DNA from: Adiantum capillus-veneris
Lineage: Eukaryota > Streptophyta > Polypodiopsida > Polypodiales > Pteridaceae
Reading direction: 5' to 3'
Length of the DNA: 60,259 nucleotides
NCBI GenBank assembly: GCA_014529385.2
Contig: JABFUD020000385.1
Span: 1 to 60,259 of the forward strand
A model generated the notes under the pieces. That model was not told where the DNA came from. It ran no database searches and saw nothing but the letters and a program-made list of their open reading frames with translations. This document shows positions 44,060 to 59,700 of the stretch, piece after piece. The translations under genes and the position numbers were made by a program. Numbering within the stretch: position 1 is the first letter of the stretch; each line of letters opens with the position of its first letter.

Positions 44060-44286
44060 TTTTGGAATTATGGTTGCAGAGAAACACACACATCTTGGAG
44101 AAGACCAAGGAAGCTCAAGACACACAACTTAGAGTATGTTACTTAGTGTGCAATGGAAAGATAGATAGCCTTAGAGTGATGGACGTATATACAATGTACA
44201 GGGGAAAAAACCTCCTAAAGAGGGAAAAAATGCCCCGGTGGTCCTAGTGTGCTCACACATATCTCTACCACATGTATATGGTAACA
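44060..44286 (-). repeat. Copia LTR (family of copia C), complete
   Basis: 227 bp. The minus strand starts TGTTACCATATACATGTGG and ends in a region corresponding to CTAATTTCAACA before a primer-site remnant at 44051-44058. The internal region that should lie to its left is absent, replaced by the D LTR. Confidence 0.82.
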
Positions 44287-44414
44287 AGCGAGGGGGAGCT
44301 GTAGCGTTGCCATGTGTGAAATTTTGGAGTTAGCATGAGAGGAGCCGATGGGGTGTAGGCCATTTGAGATGGTGCCAAGAAGAGCAACGTAGCGAGAGTG
44401 AGGCTTGCCAATTA

Positions 44415-44419
<5 letters not shown>

Positions 44420-44499
<80 letters not shown>
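44420..44499. repeat. (GA)n microsatellite
   Basis: About 80 bp of perfect GA. The second segmental copy has a shorter, interrupted version at 49003-49047. Confidence 0.97.
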
Positions 44500-44501
<2 letters not shown>

Positions 44502-45525
44502 CTTGTTCTAGGGCTGATGCTAGTGAGCAGAGAGGAGAGAGGTTCTTGCTATGAAAGAGAGACATTCATTTTTAAGAAGGGAGATGAGATTCCCTTTGTA
44601 TGTAGAGCATTGGTGAAGAGGCTATAAAAAGAAGAGTAGGTGCACTGCCCTATAGGGGGTGTAAGCCAAGAGTGATGCACTGCCCTATACGGTGTAACGC
44701 AGTGTTGGGGCTTTGGATGTCATTCAAATTCTTGAAGCTTTGCAAATACCAAGCTACCTTGACAAAAGTTTGTTGAAGACAAAGATAAGTTTTTTTACAT
44801 TTGTTGTGAAAACAATTTCAATATTTATAGATACACAATAATTTCACACCATTTGTTGGGCTCCTTGTCTTTCTCTCACTTTTGAAATATGACATCATAT
44901 ATATCTTCTTTCCTCTTTTTTTTTTTGATGAGATTTGATACTGAGACTACATGCATATTCCTTGGCACTGGATTTTATGAGCTCTTGCAACCCCTCTAGG
45001 TCCATGCCAGTTTGGGTTTGGGAGTTTGAGCATCATTATTGTTTGCTAAGATTTTCTTGGTCTTGGGTTTGCTTCATGGTCTAGGCCTAGAAAAATATCT
45101 TTCAGTGGCACGTCCGGGTGAACTAGCTTGCAACGTCTTGGTGTTCTAAGGAAAAGCCTACATCCTAAATGGAGTTTCTTTTCCCCTTTTCCACTTCAAA
45201 AGCAAAATTGCATTATACAACATTATGCCCAATTTTTTGGGATATGCTTTTATGTGAGAAACTTATTTTAGTTGACAACTACTCATTCCCATCACCCTGG
45301 CATGTACATGTAAACTTGGACCCAAATACTCTGTAAACTCCCATAAACCTAGGCGATTTAGGTCATCGGGAAAGACCCACTTGAGGTCATCGAGGAGTCA
45401 TCAAGGATCATTAGGAGTGCCAAGTCAAGTCATGAGTGCAAGGCTAGGGGATGTTTACCAATTTATATTTATTTTGTGATTGCATAGTGTCCGCCTCTTG
45501 GTTGCTCATAATTGTTTTAACATAC

Positions 45526-45600
45526 ATCATTTATAGCCCAATGGATAAGGCACCAGTCTTACCAAAGTACTGGGTTTGACACTAGCAGACTAGTTTTCCC
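45526..45600 (+). repeat. tRNA-Arg-like sequence (SINE head or tRNA pseudogene), copy 1
   Basis: A box TAGCCCAATGGATAAGGC (from 45534) and B box GGTTTGACACT (45573-45583) resemble a tRNA-Arg gene. No acceptor stem closes and the anticodon arm is degenerate, so it is not a tRNA gene. The second copy is at 50071-50146. Confidence 0.45.
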
Positions 45601-45884
45601 CGCAAGATGCCACTATTGGAGTTTTTTTTGAGCCTCGAGGAACACGTTTGCATGAGCATGCTACACTAAAAATGAATCATTTTATCTGTTTGTCGATGAT
45701 ATGTGCACTCGATCAACCAATTGGAGCTGTTTTGTAGATAAACAAGAAAAAAAAGAAAGACAAATTGCTAGTGATAAGCCAAGAAAACAAAGTTTCAAAG
45801 CTACTAGTCAGGTGCTAAAGAGCATGCCATTATGACTATATGGAGGTTGAAGACCAAGAAAATGAAGAAATCTCAAAGATGTAC

Positions 45885-46075
45885 TATGGGAGATCAAAGT
45901 GAAGGGCCTTAAGTTTCTAGAAAGATGTCGTGACTATGTTGAATTTTGCAACTCACTACCTAAATTGGGCTCAGACTTGCAACTCACTACCTAAATTGGG
46001 ATCAAAGTGAAGGGCCTTAGTTTCTAGAAAGATGTCGTGACTATGTTGAATTTTGCAACTCACTACCTAAATTGA
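45885..46075 (+). repeat. Tandem duplication, unit about 110 bp
   Basis: GATCAAAGTGAAGGGCCTTA, GTTTCTAGAAAGATGTCGTG and CAACTCACTACCTAAATTG occur in both copies (from about 45892 and 46001). The last motif also appears a third time in between. Confidence 0.92.
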
Positions 46076-47612
46076 CCGAAAAGAGTTTTCTTATAAGAGG
46101 TTGGGAAGGAGGAAGTGGGTAGTCCCGATGTGTGTAGCATCTCCGAGGGTGGGTTGAAGAGGGCCACAGGTGAGGTGGATCCGGGGAGGGAGAGGGTAGG
46201 GTTGGGAGGGTACAAGGAAGCCTGAGAGTTTGTGGAAGCAAGGGTTGCCGAAGGGGTTATCGTGTAGGTAGCTAGAGGGTAAAGAGGGCTTAAAAGGTTG
46301 CCGACGGTTGAGGGGCCCATGGAGGGGGTAATTGGAACGGAGCTACTCATGGGCAAAGGCTCGGACGGGCTGTTGGGAGAGCCCGCGGCTCCCTCTATTT
46401 CCATGGCCATAGCAGTTGCGAGAAAAGGGCTGGTCGCTGACGAGGATGAGGGAATGGTATCCATGTAGTAGCAGTGTCACACGGAGATGTTGCACGGTCG
46501 AGGAGCTACGGGCTGTTGGCCCCCGTAGTGTCGCTGCACTCTACTGCGTGAAAGAGTAGCAGTTGCAGACCCAGTGGTGGTGCACGTCACCGTTTGTGGG
46601 CGGTTGCTGTTTGCTAGAGAGGGGTGGTCCCTTTCACCGAATGCTGTTGCAGTTATCACCAGATGCTGCAGTCGGAGCAGTTGTCGGAGTGGTGCCGTGT
46701 CGGTAGCAGTCACTGGATGCCGCCGTATCGCCGCGTTTTGACGCCCTTTACCAGGAAAGAGGCAAAGTCCGGACACTTGTAGCACAACCACACAGTGACG
46801 TCGCAGTCGAGCCAACACTTGCCGCCATCGGCGCGTTGTAGAAACGTTGTAGTACTCAGATGACCCCGGCAAGGCAGCTTTGATGAAATGTAATCCCGTT
46901 GCTGTGCGCAGAGGACCTAGTCAAGGAAGTTCCCAGGAGGGTGGTGGTGCTCAGAGATTAGAACACCCGCCCTGTAGCATTTCTGGATGGCGGTGAGCAG
47001 CGACTGGAACACTCACCCTGCTGCACTTTAGAGAGTAGAGGGCTGGGGGATAAGCAGCACCGTTAGCCTCGATGCTGCACCTGCCAGAAGCCCCAACGTA
47101 TAGTGGCAAAGGAGGTAGGTTAGGAAGTTGTGCAAGGTCAGAAAATGAGTAGGTTAGGAAGCTGCACTACTACGATGGGGTGCTATGCGAGCAAAAAACA
47201 AAAGCTGAACAGGCGACCGTGTGTGTAAGCATAGGTGCTTGCAGCTGTTCAGCAGGCTGTAACTCGCATGAGGGCGAGGAAAGCGGAGCACGTAGCCTGT
47301 GATTAACAAAAGCCAGAAATTGAAGGGGCAGCAGTTCGTAGATAGAGCGTGAGGAAAGGATGGCTGCGAGGCTGTGTGCGCGGAAAAGGGAGTAACGAGC
47401 CGCGAGGAAAGGGCGAGGCGGGAGATGTTGGTACAAGGCAGTCAATACCTTCTCGTCTATGCCTGAAAAAACAAACAATAACATTCTAAATAATGAAGAA
47501 CATTAAGGGTTCAAACGCATGGGGAAAATTGAAGCAAACTGCGTAGAAGGAAGCGCTCAAGGAGAAGTGGGAGGCAAAAGAATAAGCTACGCTGCACATC
47601 ATTGAGTGTGAG
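46063..47612. other. GC-richer unassigned sequence with short open frames
   Basis: Minus-strand frames at 46063-46464 (133 codons, Ser/Pro/Thr-rich, ending SYKKTLFGQFR), 46477-46872 (131 codons) and 47170-47484 (104 codons). I recognise no domain. The SYKK-LFG ending faintly recalls the N-terminus of plant LINE ORF1-type proteins, but that is weak. Could be a decayed retroelement or host exon. Confidence 0.3.
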
Positions 47613-48088
47613 AAATTCTTGAAAATAATAAGAAAGCCTATGCGGCTATCTATAAACTAAGCGAGCGAATAAAATTTTTTTACCAAAAAAAACGAGAGAG
47701 GTGAGAGGTGAGAGAGAGGGAGAGCCAAAGTGTGGCAGGGAGGAAGGAAAGGGGTAATATTGCGAATGGGGTTAACACCAAACGCGTTTCACAATTAGCT
47801 CTTCAGTGGTGTAACCCATAGAAGAGGTGTGGGTGGGTTTAAATAGGTATCCAACAAAAGGGTGGAGGGATTCCAAGGAGGCACGTACAGAGTTTGAAGA
47901 CCTAATTGAGAAACGCGTTTGGTGTTAATCCCATTTGCAATATTACCCCTTCCCTTCTCCCTGCCACACTTTGGCTCTCCCCCTCTCTCACCTCTCACCT
48001 CTCTTGTTTTTTTTTGGCAAAAAGATTTTATTCGCTCGCTTAGTTTATAGATAGCCGCATAGGCTTTCTTAATATTTTCAAGAGTTTT
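47613..48088. repeat. Long inverted repeat, arms about 186 bp, loop about 103 bp
   Basis: Left arm 47613-47798 and right arm 47902-48088 are reverse complements with few mismatches, for example AAGAAAGCCTATGCGGCTAT, CTAAGCGAGCGAATAAAA, GCCAAAGTGTGGCAGGGAG and ACACCAAACGCGTTTC. The right arm continues into copia gag, so the left arm is an inverted copy of gag-derived sequence. Confidence 0.92.
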
Positions 48089-48680
48089 GCCACTCGCAAC
48101 AAAACCATAAGAAGTGGCTGCATTGCTGTTACCACCCTTTCTTTGAGAAACAATAAAAGCCAGTTCAATTGCACGTTGCCTAGTCTTGTTTTTTCTAGAA
48201 AGTGGCTCTTGCAACAACAATGTGCATAATGCATCAAACTTGATAACTTCAGGATTTCCTTGGGTCATAAGTCTCCAAGTACTAGCAAAATTCTGGTAAG
48301 AATTTGGTAAGGCATCAACAACAATCTGCACAAGGGAACTGTCTGAAATGACTTCCCGTGCAAAAAATAAGTTGCTCATTGATATCCTTGACACCAGCAA
48401 GGAAAGTGTCCATATCACCTCCCTCATGCATAATATTCGATTCCAACTCTTTACGCAGCAAGGCAATTTTAGCCTCATTGCGGCTTGCATAAAGACTTGC
48501 TAGAATATCTTAAGCCTGTTTTGCAGATTTTGCTGAACAAATGTGAGGAGTAATGGTGCGGTTCACGGACAACACAATCAACGACCTGACCTGCAAACGC
48601 TTGCCAAAGCTCACAAAAATTGAAGAAAGTGAGCAGGTGTGTGATGGAGCTGCTGGTGACTAAGTTTGAGAGGACGCAAC
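47795..48680 (-). pseudogene. Copia gag relic (relic H)
   Basis: The minus strand shows, in one frame, ILASLYAASNEAKIALLRKE then MHEGGDMDTFLAGVKDINEQ, and in another frame LVQIVVDALPNSYQNFASTW, KFDALCTLLLQEPLS and IVSQRKGG, in the order of copia gag blocks. A frameshift lies near 48360. It is preceded by a copia primer site and LTR at 48682-48875. The 3' part after about 48080 runs into the right arm of the inverted repeat, and no pol follows. Confidence 0.78.
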
Positions 48681-48681
48681 C

Positions 48682-48695
48682 TGCTCTGATACCAA
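48682..48695 (-). other. Primer binding site of copia relic H
   Basis: The minus strand reads TTGGTATCAGAGCA, the initiator-tRNA-Met type, one base inside the LTR. Confidence 0.85.
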
Positions 48696-48696
48696 T

Positions 48697-48875
48697 TGTT
48701 GGAATTAGGGTTGCAGAGAAATGCACATAGCTTGGAGAAGATGAAGGAAGCTCAAGGCACACAACTTAGAGTATATTACTTAGTGTGCAATGGAAAGATA
48801 GATAGCCTTAGAGTGATGGACATATATACAATGCACGAGGAAAAAAACCTCCTAAAGAGGAAAAAAATACCCCGA
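48697..48875 (-). repeat. 5' LTR of copia relic H, truncated
   Basis: Matches 44060-44286 but lacks the outer end (the TGTTACCATATACATGTGG part), deleted together with a few flanking bases. The inner border TGTTGGAATTAGGG beside the primer site is intact. Confidence 0.85.
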
Positions 48876-48998
48876 AGGGGGAGCTGTAGCGTTGCCATGT
48901 GTGCAACTTTGGAGTTAGCATGAGAGAAGTCGATGGGGTGTAGGCCATTTGAGATGGTGCCAAGAAGAGCAGTGTAGCGAGAGTGGAGCTTGCCAATG

Positions 48999-49047
<49 letters not shown>

Positions 49048-50070
49048 GAGAAGCTCTTGTTCTAGGGCTGATGCTAGTGAGCAGAGAGGAGAGAGGTTCT
49101 TGCTATGAAAGAGAGACATTCATTTTTAAGAAGGGAGATGAGATGCCATTTGTATGTAGAGCATTGGTGAAGAGGCTATAAAAAAAAGAGTAGGTGCACT
49201 GTCCTATAGGGGGTGTAAGCAAGAGTGACGCTACCCTATAGGGTGTAACTTAGTTGGGGCTTTGGATGTCATGCAAAATTCTTTAAGCTTGCAAATACCA
49301 AGCTACTCGACAATGTTTCTTGAAGACAAAGATAAGTTTTGTTACATTTGTTGTAAAAACAATTTCAATATTTATAAATACACAATAATTTCACCATTTG
49401 TTGGCTCCTTGTCTTTCTCTCACTTTTGAAATATGACATCATATATATATTCTTTCCTCTTTTTTTTTATAATGAGATTTGATACTGAGACTACATGCAT
49501 ATTCCTTGGCAGTGGATTTTATGAGCTCTTGCAACCCTTCTAGGTCCATGCCAGCTTGGATTTGGGAGTTTGAGCATCATTATTGTTTGCTAGGTTTTTC
49601 TTGGTCTTGGGTTTGCTTCATGGTCTAGGCCTAGAAAGATATCTTTCAGTGGCACGTCCGGTGGAACTAGCTTGCAACATCTTGGTGTTCTAGCAAAAAT
49701 CCTACATCCTAAATGGAGTTTTTTTTTCTCCTTTTCCACTTGGAAAGCAAAATTGCATTATACAACATTATGTCCAATTATTTGGGATATGCTTTTATGT
49801 GAGAAACTTATTTTAGTTGACAACTACTCATTCCCATCACCCTGGCATGTACATGTAAACTTGGACCCAAATACTCTGTAAACTCCCATAAACTTGGGCG
49901 TTTGAGGTCATTGGGAAAGACCCACTTGAGGTCATCGAGGAGTCATCAAGGATCATTAGGAGTGCCAAGTCAAGTCATGAGTGTAAGGCTAGGGGATGTT
50001 TACCAATTTATATTTATTTTGTGATTGCATAGTGTCCGCCTCTTGGTTGCTCATAATTGTTTTAACATAC

Positions 50071-50146
50071 ATCATTTATAGCCCAATGGATAAGGCACCC
50101 ACCTTTACCAAAGTTCTGGGTTTGACACTAGCTGACTAGTTTTCCC
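50071..50146 (+). repeat. tRNA-Arg-like sequence, copy 2
   Basis: A box TAGCCCAATGG (50079-50089) and B box GGTTTGACACT (50119-50129). It is carried by the segmental duplication, so it is not independent of the copy at 45526. Confidence 0.45.
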
Positions 50147-50532
50147 TGCAAGACGCCACTGTTGGAGTTTGTTTTGAGCCTCGAGGAGCACATTTGCATG
50201 AGCATGCTGCACTAAAAATGAATCATTTTATTTGGTGTTTGTTGATGATATGTGCACTTGATCAACCAATTGGAGCTGTTTTGTAGATAAATAAGAAAAA
50301 AAGGGAAGAAAAACTACTAGTGACAAGCCAAGAAAACAAAACAGCCAATGGTTTAATGCTTCCTCTGGGGTATAGTCCCTTGAATCGTGACGGTGCGGTC
50401 TATGGTCCACTCATGTATATGAATTATTGCAACGTACCCTTGATTTTACCACGGTTGAGATTGTGATGATATCTAAAGAGGTGTCATTAGGCTATTGGCA
50501 CTACTAGCCCCTACTTAGATCTAATAGTATGT

Positions 50533-51655
50533 ATGTGTGCAACATGTCTTAATACTTACCTACCTTTAATGCCTATGTCGGATGAGACCACCTACTGGGG
50601 AGTAACCGAGTCATTCTTCCTTTGGTTGATCCCATATCAGCCCCCATTAAGGGTGTACATCGCCTCCAATGAGCACCCAACTCTTGAGCATGCATGGCCC
50701 TCTTACACCTACGGAGGTGCTGACCCATCTACCAGGCTCCTCCGCCAGTGGTAGATCCAGACCTCTAGCGCACCCTCTCTATGTGGGACGAGTACCTCCG
50801 TTCAATGGAGGGATTCTTTAGCCGCTACACTCCACATCAGCTTGCGGCATACGGTTTTTCTCAGTAGATCACTATGCCATGGGGGAGCCTGGGAGAGACT
50901 CCCTACGTCCAGAGCCTCGCATCGATGGCACCTCCTTCGACGATCGCTTCTTATTGACCTACTCCCCTTCCATCACAGGGCCCCACATCATTCCATTTGA
51001 CTCTTGCCTTCACCCGAGCATTGTCGACAGTCCACAGCTAGTTGAAAAACTTCTTTCGGCAGCGTGCATTGATGTTCGTCTTAGGGTAACGAGCTTCGTG
51101 AGAAACGGAGCGGCAGGGGATCATGTTACTTTGCCTGTTTTTGTGGTGGAGGGGGGAAACAATCCCCTATTTCAGAGTGTGCCGCTCAATACATAGAGGA
51201 GGAGGACACTAACACACCTGTGGCAGAAACGCATGGATGCTACTACAGAGTAAAGTATTGCGGCGAAGTGGAATTTGGTACAGCACACGGCAGGGCATTT
51301 TGACACCATCTTCATATTCTTTTACACTCGATGCATAATGAATTGTTTTGTAAAATTCAGAGACCAACAACCGATCATGCTCGCTACATCAAAGAAGTGT
51401 TGCATGCTCCATTTCCAAATGCCTCCAATGAGCATTTTTCATCACAATGATTTGGAGGGCTATATCAATTTTTTTTTGAAAAACAAGCAATCAAGTGTAC
51501 GACGCGCAACGGCCAACCAGGTTGCAAATCCAAATAGGAGCTATCGTTGCGGCAATATGGCAGATACAGAGTGGGAGAGTGGGCAATGCAAAAAAAGGGC
51601 AAACAAGCTGCAACGGGCTCATCCTATAGTCACAGGACGATGCTCGGGCCAGACA
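50533..51655 (+). pseudogene. Decayed coding sequence of unknown identity
   Basis: Coding-like stretches in shifting frames: ESFFLWLIPYQPPLRVYIAS and LEHAWPSYTYGGADPST (50533-50754), WDEYLRSMEGFFSRYTPHQL in another frame (about 50790-50850), and an open 105-codon stretch at 50879-51196 including SFDDRFLLTYSPSITGPHII. Frames are broken by isolated stops. I do not recognise the family. It may belong with the exon-like units to the right, which faintly resemble plant CACTA-associated proteins, but I cannot show this. Confidence 0.35.
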
Positions 51656-52421
51656 AACTCCCACCACTATGGTTCGGGAGACAAAGTAGCTTGGAAGGAC
51701 AAATATGTAAGTTTTTTTTCATTGGAGCTTAATTGGTTCAAAAAATGTCTCAGTTTATAAATTGCTTTTGTGATTGCTAACTTAGGATAATACCACTCTG
51801 AGTCACCCGACTAGAGAGATGGTCAAGTATCGAGAGCGGCACACAAAACTCGATACTTGGTGATGGTTGTTCGAGAGCTGTCACATCTCTCACAAGCAAT
51901 TTGACTCTCCAGTCGGATCTCTACAGGGTGTACGTGTGAACAAATCATATTGTATTAATTGTTTTGAGTTATTAATTTGTTTAATTTGGTTTTGATTAAT
52001 GTAGAGTCATTGTGATCAAATGTATGTACATGTCAACGAGAAGGAGGAGGAGGAGGATAGAAACTCCTACCACTATGGTTCGGGAGACAAAGTAGCTTGG
52101 AAGGACAAATATGTAAGTTTTTTAAATTGGAGCCTAATTGGTTCAAAAAATGTTTTAGTTTATAAATTGATTTTGTTATTGCTAACTTAGGAAAATATCA
52201 CTTTGAGTCGCCCGACTAGAGAGATGATCAAATCGAGAGCGGCACACAAAATTCAATAGTTGGTGATGGTTGTTCGAGAACCGTCACATATGTCACAAGC
52301 AATTCGAATCTGCAGTCGGATCTCTATAGGAGGTAAGTGTGGACAAATCATATTGTATCAATTGTTTTGAGTTATTAATTTGTTTATTCATGTTTTGATT
52401 AATGTAGAGTCAGGGTGATCA
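51656..52421 (+). pseudogene. Tandemly repeated exon/intron units, two copies of about 406 bp
   Basis: Unit 1 starts at 51656 and unit 2 at 52062; unit 2 is cut at 52421 by an LTR. Each unit has an exon ending GSGDKVAWKDKY, an intron-like GTAAGT...AG of 78-79 bp (51707-51785, 52113-52190), an exon encoding LSHPTREMVKYRERH or its relative, and a second intron-like segment of 75 bp (51930-52004, 52333-52407). Stops in the second exon show decay. The PTREM-K-R-HTK pattern, with the upstream RANKLQRAHPIVTGRCS, is reminiscent of the C-terminal part of plant Ptta/En-Spm-type transposon proteins; that assignment is tentative. Confidence 0.5.
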
Positions 52422-53019
<598 letters not shown>

Positions 53020-53031
53020 TACCTCTCCGTT
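53020..53031 (-). other. Possible polypurine tract beside the 52422-53019 LTR
   Basis: The minus strand reads AACGGAGAGGTA directly before TGTTATGG. Shorter and less pure than the others in this window. Confidence 0.4.
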
Positions 53032-57862
<4,831 letters not shown>

Positions 57863-57863
57863 T

Positions 57864-57877
57864 TGGTATCAGGGCTC
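57864..57877 (+). other. Primer binding site of element E
   Basis: TGGTATCAGGGCTC, one base inside the LTR end; one mismatch to the initiator-tRNA-Met type core. Confidence 0.85.
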
Positions 57878-58277
57878 AAGGTTTCTCTTTTCTTGCTCAA
57901 GAAGGGAGGTCCTCAAGCTAGCTACAAATGGTTGGTATTATTAATTGCCTGAGTAAGTAGAATAGGGATTTTTCAGCCTTGCAGTGCGCCTGCCTTTGTG
58001 CAGTTAACGTGGCATCACCGTCGAGAGCTATGGTCTTAATAGTGGAGTCCTACGGGGCTTGCCTACGGCTTAACCACTATTGAGCTATTAGAAGCTTGAC
58101 AGGAGCCGGTGCTGTTTTGGTGTCGAAAGACCCTCTCTTCTATTCCTTGCAATTAATGGTATTCGAGCCGCGGGTACAGTAGCTTGAGTGCTTTTTCTAA
58201 AGGGGTAAAGAGGAGTAGCAACTAGGGCTTGAAGTGCCAAAGTACACCTAAAAAGTTTACACCTAAAAGTTGTTAGA
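57878..58277 (+). other. Leader of element E
   Basis: 400 bp between primer site and gag start without a coding frame of note. It contains TTCGAGCCGCGGGTACAGTA near 58153 but no recognisable regulatory element. Confidence 0.5.
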
Positions 58278-59063
58278 ATGGCTGACAATAGTAAAGAGAG
58301 TGAAATTAATGTTGATAACTTTGATTTTGCTCATGAGCAAGCTACTAATGATGCTTCAATGCTTGTTAACTATCTTGTTTCTAGGCTTCAACAAGCCATG
58401 GGCAATCCATCTCTCCAAAGTGAAGTGCAACGGCAGCTCCGTGCTCACGGGATTCTCCAAGCTCATCACCATGACGAGAGAACACCTAGGAAGCCTCCTT
58501 GTGAGACTACCAAAAGAGGTCTCTCTCCGATTCGGGAAGAAGAAGAGAATCCATATGAAGGGCTCAAGAACTTACTTCTTGATGATGCATCTCCTTCCCA
58601 AAGGAGAACTCAAGAGCCTCCACCGAAGGAACGAGAAAGAAGCGAGTCTCCCGCCACCTCGGCGGAGATGGCTCCACGAAGACGGCGGGCTAAACGCTCT
58701 CCATCACCACCAAAGCGGAGAAGACCATCACACTCTTCTCCACGCCATAATTCAAAGAGGGATGATAAAAAGCAAGAGAAGAAAAAGGCGAGAAAGAGGA
58801 CACCCTCTTCTCCATCTTCTTCATCCTCTTCCTCTTATGAAAGCTATCGTGAAGACGACAAAGATCAAGACAAGAAAAAGGCGAGAAAGAGGTCACCCTC
58901 TTCTCCACCTTCTTCAAATTCTTCATCTTCTGAAGAAAGTGATGGTGCAACTTTTGAACCATCAAAAAGAAGAGGCCATAGGAAATCCTATGCCGCATGG
59001 AAGAGGTCGTCCAAGCTGAAGAAATTCAAAGAGGGAGAAGAGAATCTCTTTCCTTACCTATGA
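58278..59063 (+). CDS. N-terminal gag-region protein of element E with an Arg/Ser-rich domain
   Basis: 261 residues. The start MADNSKESEINVDNFDFAHE is followed by a probable helical stretch (LVNYLVSRLQQAMGNPS), then from about residue 125 a highly basic Arg/Ser/Pro region with KRSPSPPKRRRP and two tandem KKARKR-S/T-PSSP blocks followed by poly-Ser. This recalls SR-type and nuclear-localisation sequences more than usual gag. The frame stops at FPYL near 59061, just where the gag core begins in another frame, so a frameshift lies at about 59045-59060. Confidence 0.75.
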   Translation: MADNSKESEINVDNFDFAHEQATNDASMLVNYLVSRLQQAMGNPSLQSEVQRQLRAHGILQAHHHDERTPRKPPCETTKRGLSPIREEEENPYEGLKNLLLDDASPSQRRTQEPPPKERERSESPATSAEMAPRRRRAKRSPSPPKRRRPSHSSPRHNSKRDDKKQEKKKARKRTPSSPSSSSSSSYESYREDDKDQDKKKARKRSPSSPPSSNSSSSEESDGATFEPSKRRGHRKSYAAWKRSSKLKKFKEGEENLFPYL

Positions 59064-59700
59064 TGGCACCTTCGGTGCTACAGACAAAGTTTTGGCCTTT
59101 ATCCAGCAATTCGATGCGGCGTTTGGAGATGAGGGCTTCACGGAGTCCTCTAAGCTACGCCATGTAGCTATGCACTTTCAAAAGTCCGCCAGACAATGGT
59201 GGTCTAGCCTACGAGCCAACGGTGAAGCTCCACGAACATGGAAGGCTTTAAGAGCTTCCATTATGAAGCAGTTTTTGGCCACCGATGCCAAAGACAAAGT
59301 ACTCACCGAATGGCGAAGCTTAAAGCTCTCTCCAATGAATCCATCCACAAATATGTAGACAAGTTTTGGGACCTACAACTCAAAGCCACTGTCTTCAAAA
59401 AGTTGGATTTTGGAGAGCAAAAGCAACAATTTTGTGCGGGCTTAACCGAAGAAATGGCGGAGTATGTCAACTCCCAAAGGCCACGTACCATATCGGCGGT
59501 AATACACCATACTATGGTGGCCTCGCGAATCAATTTCCAAACGGGGGGTAAAAGAAATAATAAGCCCCCGGAAAACAAGGGTTCCAATGAGCCTAAGGGG
59601 AAGGACAATGTCCAAAAGTCTCCTAAGGGCACTTCCAACAAAGCTAAAGAGAAGGGAGTTTACAAAGGAAAGAATAAACTCTCTCATGAAGAGCTTGAGC
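59064..59700 (+). pseudogene. Gag core of element E, frameshifted
   Basis: The gag core starts TYDGTFGATDKVLAFIQQF and FQKSARQWWSSLRA (to about 59356) and continues after a frameshift near 59350 with YVDKFWDLQLKATVFKKLDF, QQFCAGLTEEMAEYVNSQRP and a Lys-rich linker. This is the plant gypsy gag pattern with the double Trp after the alpha-helical block. Open stretches are long, so the frame breaks are recent. Confidence 0.9.

Larger units (their letters stand above)
44050..45792 (+). repeat. Segmental duplication, copy 1
   Basis: Repeats at 48689-50337 with high similarity and small indels. It begins with the copia primer-site remnant and LTR (44050-44286), then about 1.5 kb of unassigned sequence including AGGGGGAGCTGTAGCGTTGC, a GA tract, ATTGCATTATACAACATTAT and a tRNA-like block, and ends near AAGCCAAGAAAACAAA. 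Confidence 0.93.
48689..50337 (+). repeat. Segmental duplication, copy 2
   Basis: Repeats 44050-45792. It differs by a deletion of about 50 bp in the copia LTR near 48875, a shorter GA tract and scattered substitutions. Both copies end near AGCCAAGAAAACAAA and then diverge completely. Confidence 0.93.

Noticed and set aside
46063-46872. Minus-strand Ser/Pro-rich frames as a host protein gene
   Set aside because: No recognisable domain, splice structure or codon signature; kept only as unassigned sequence.
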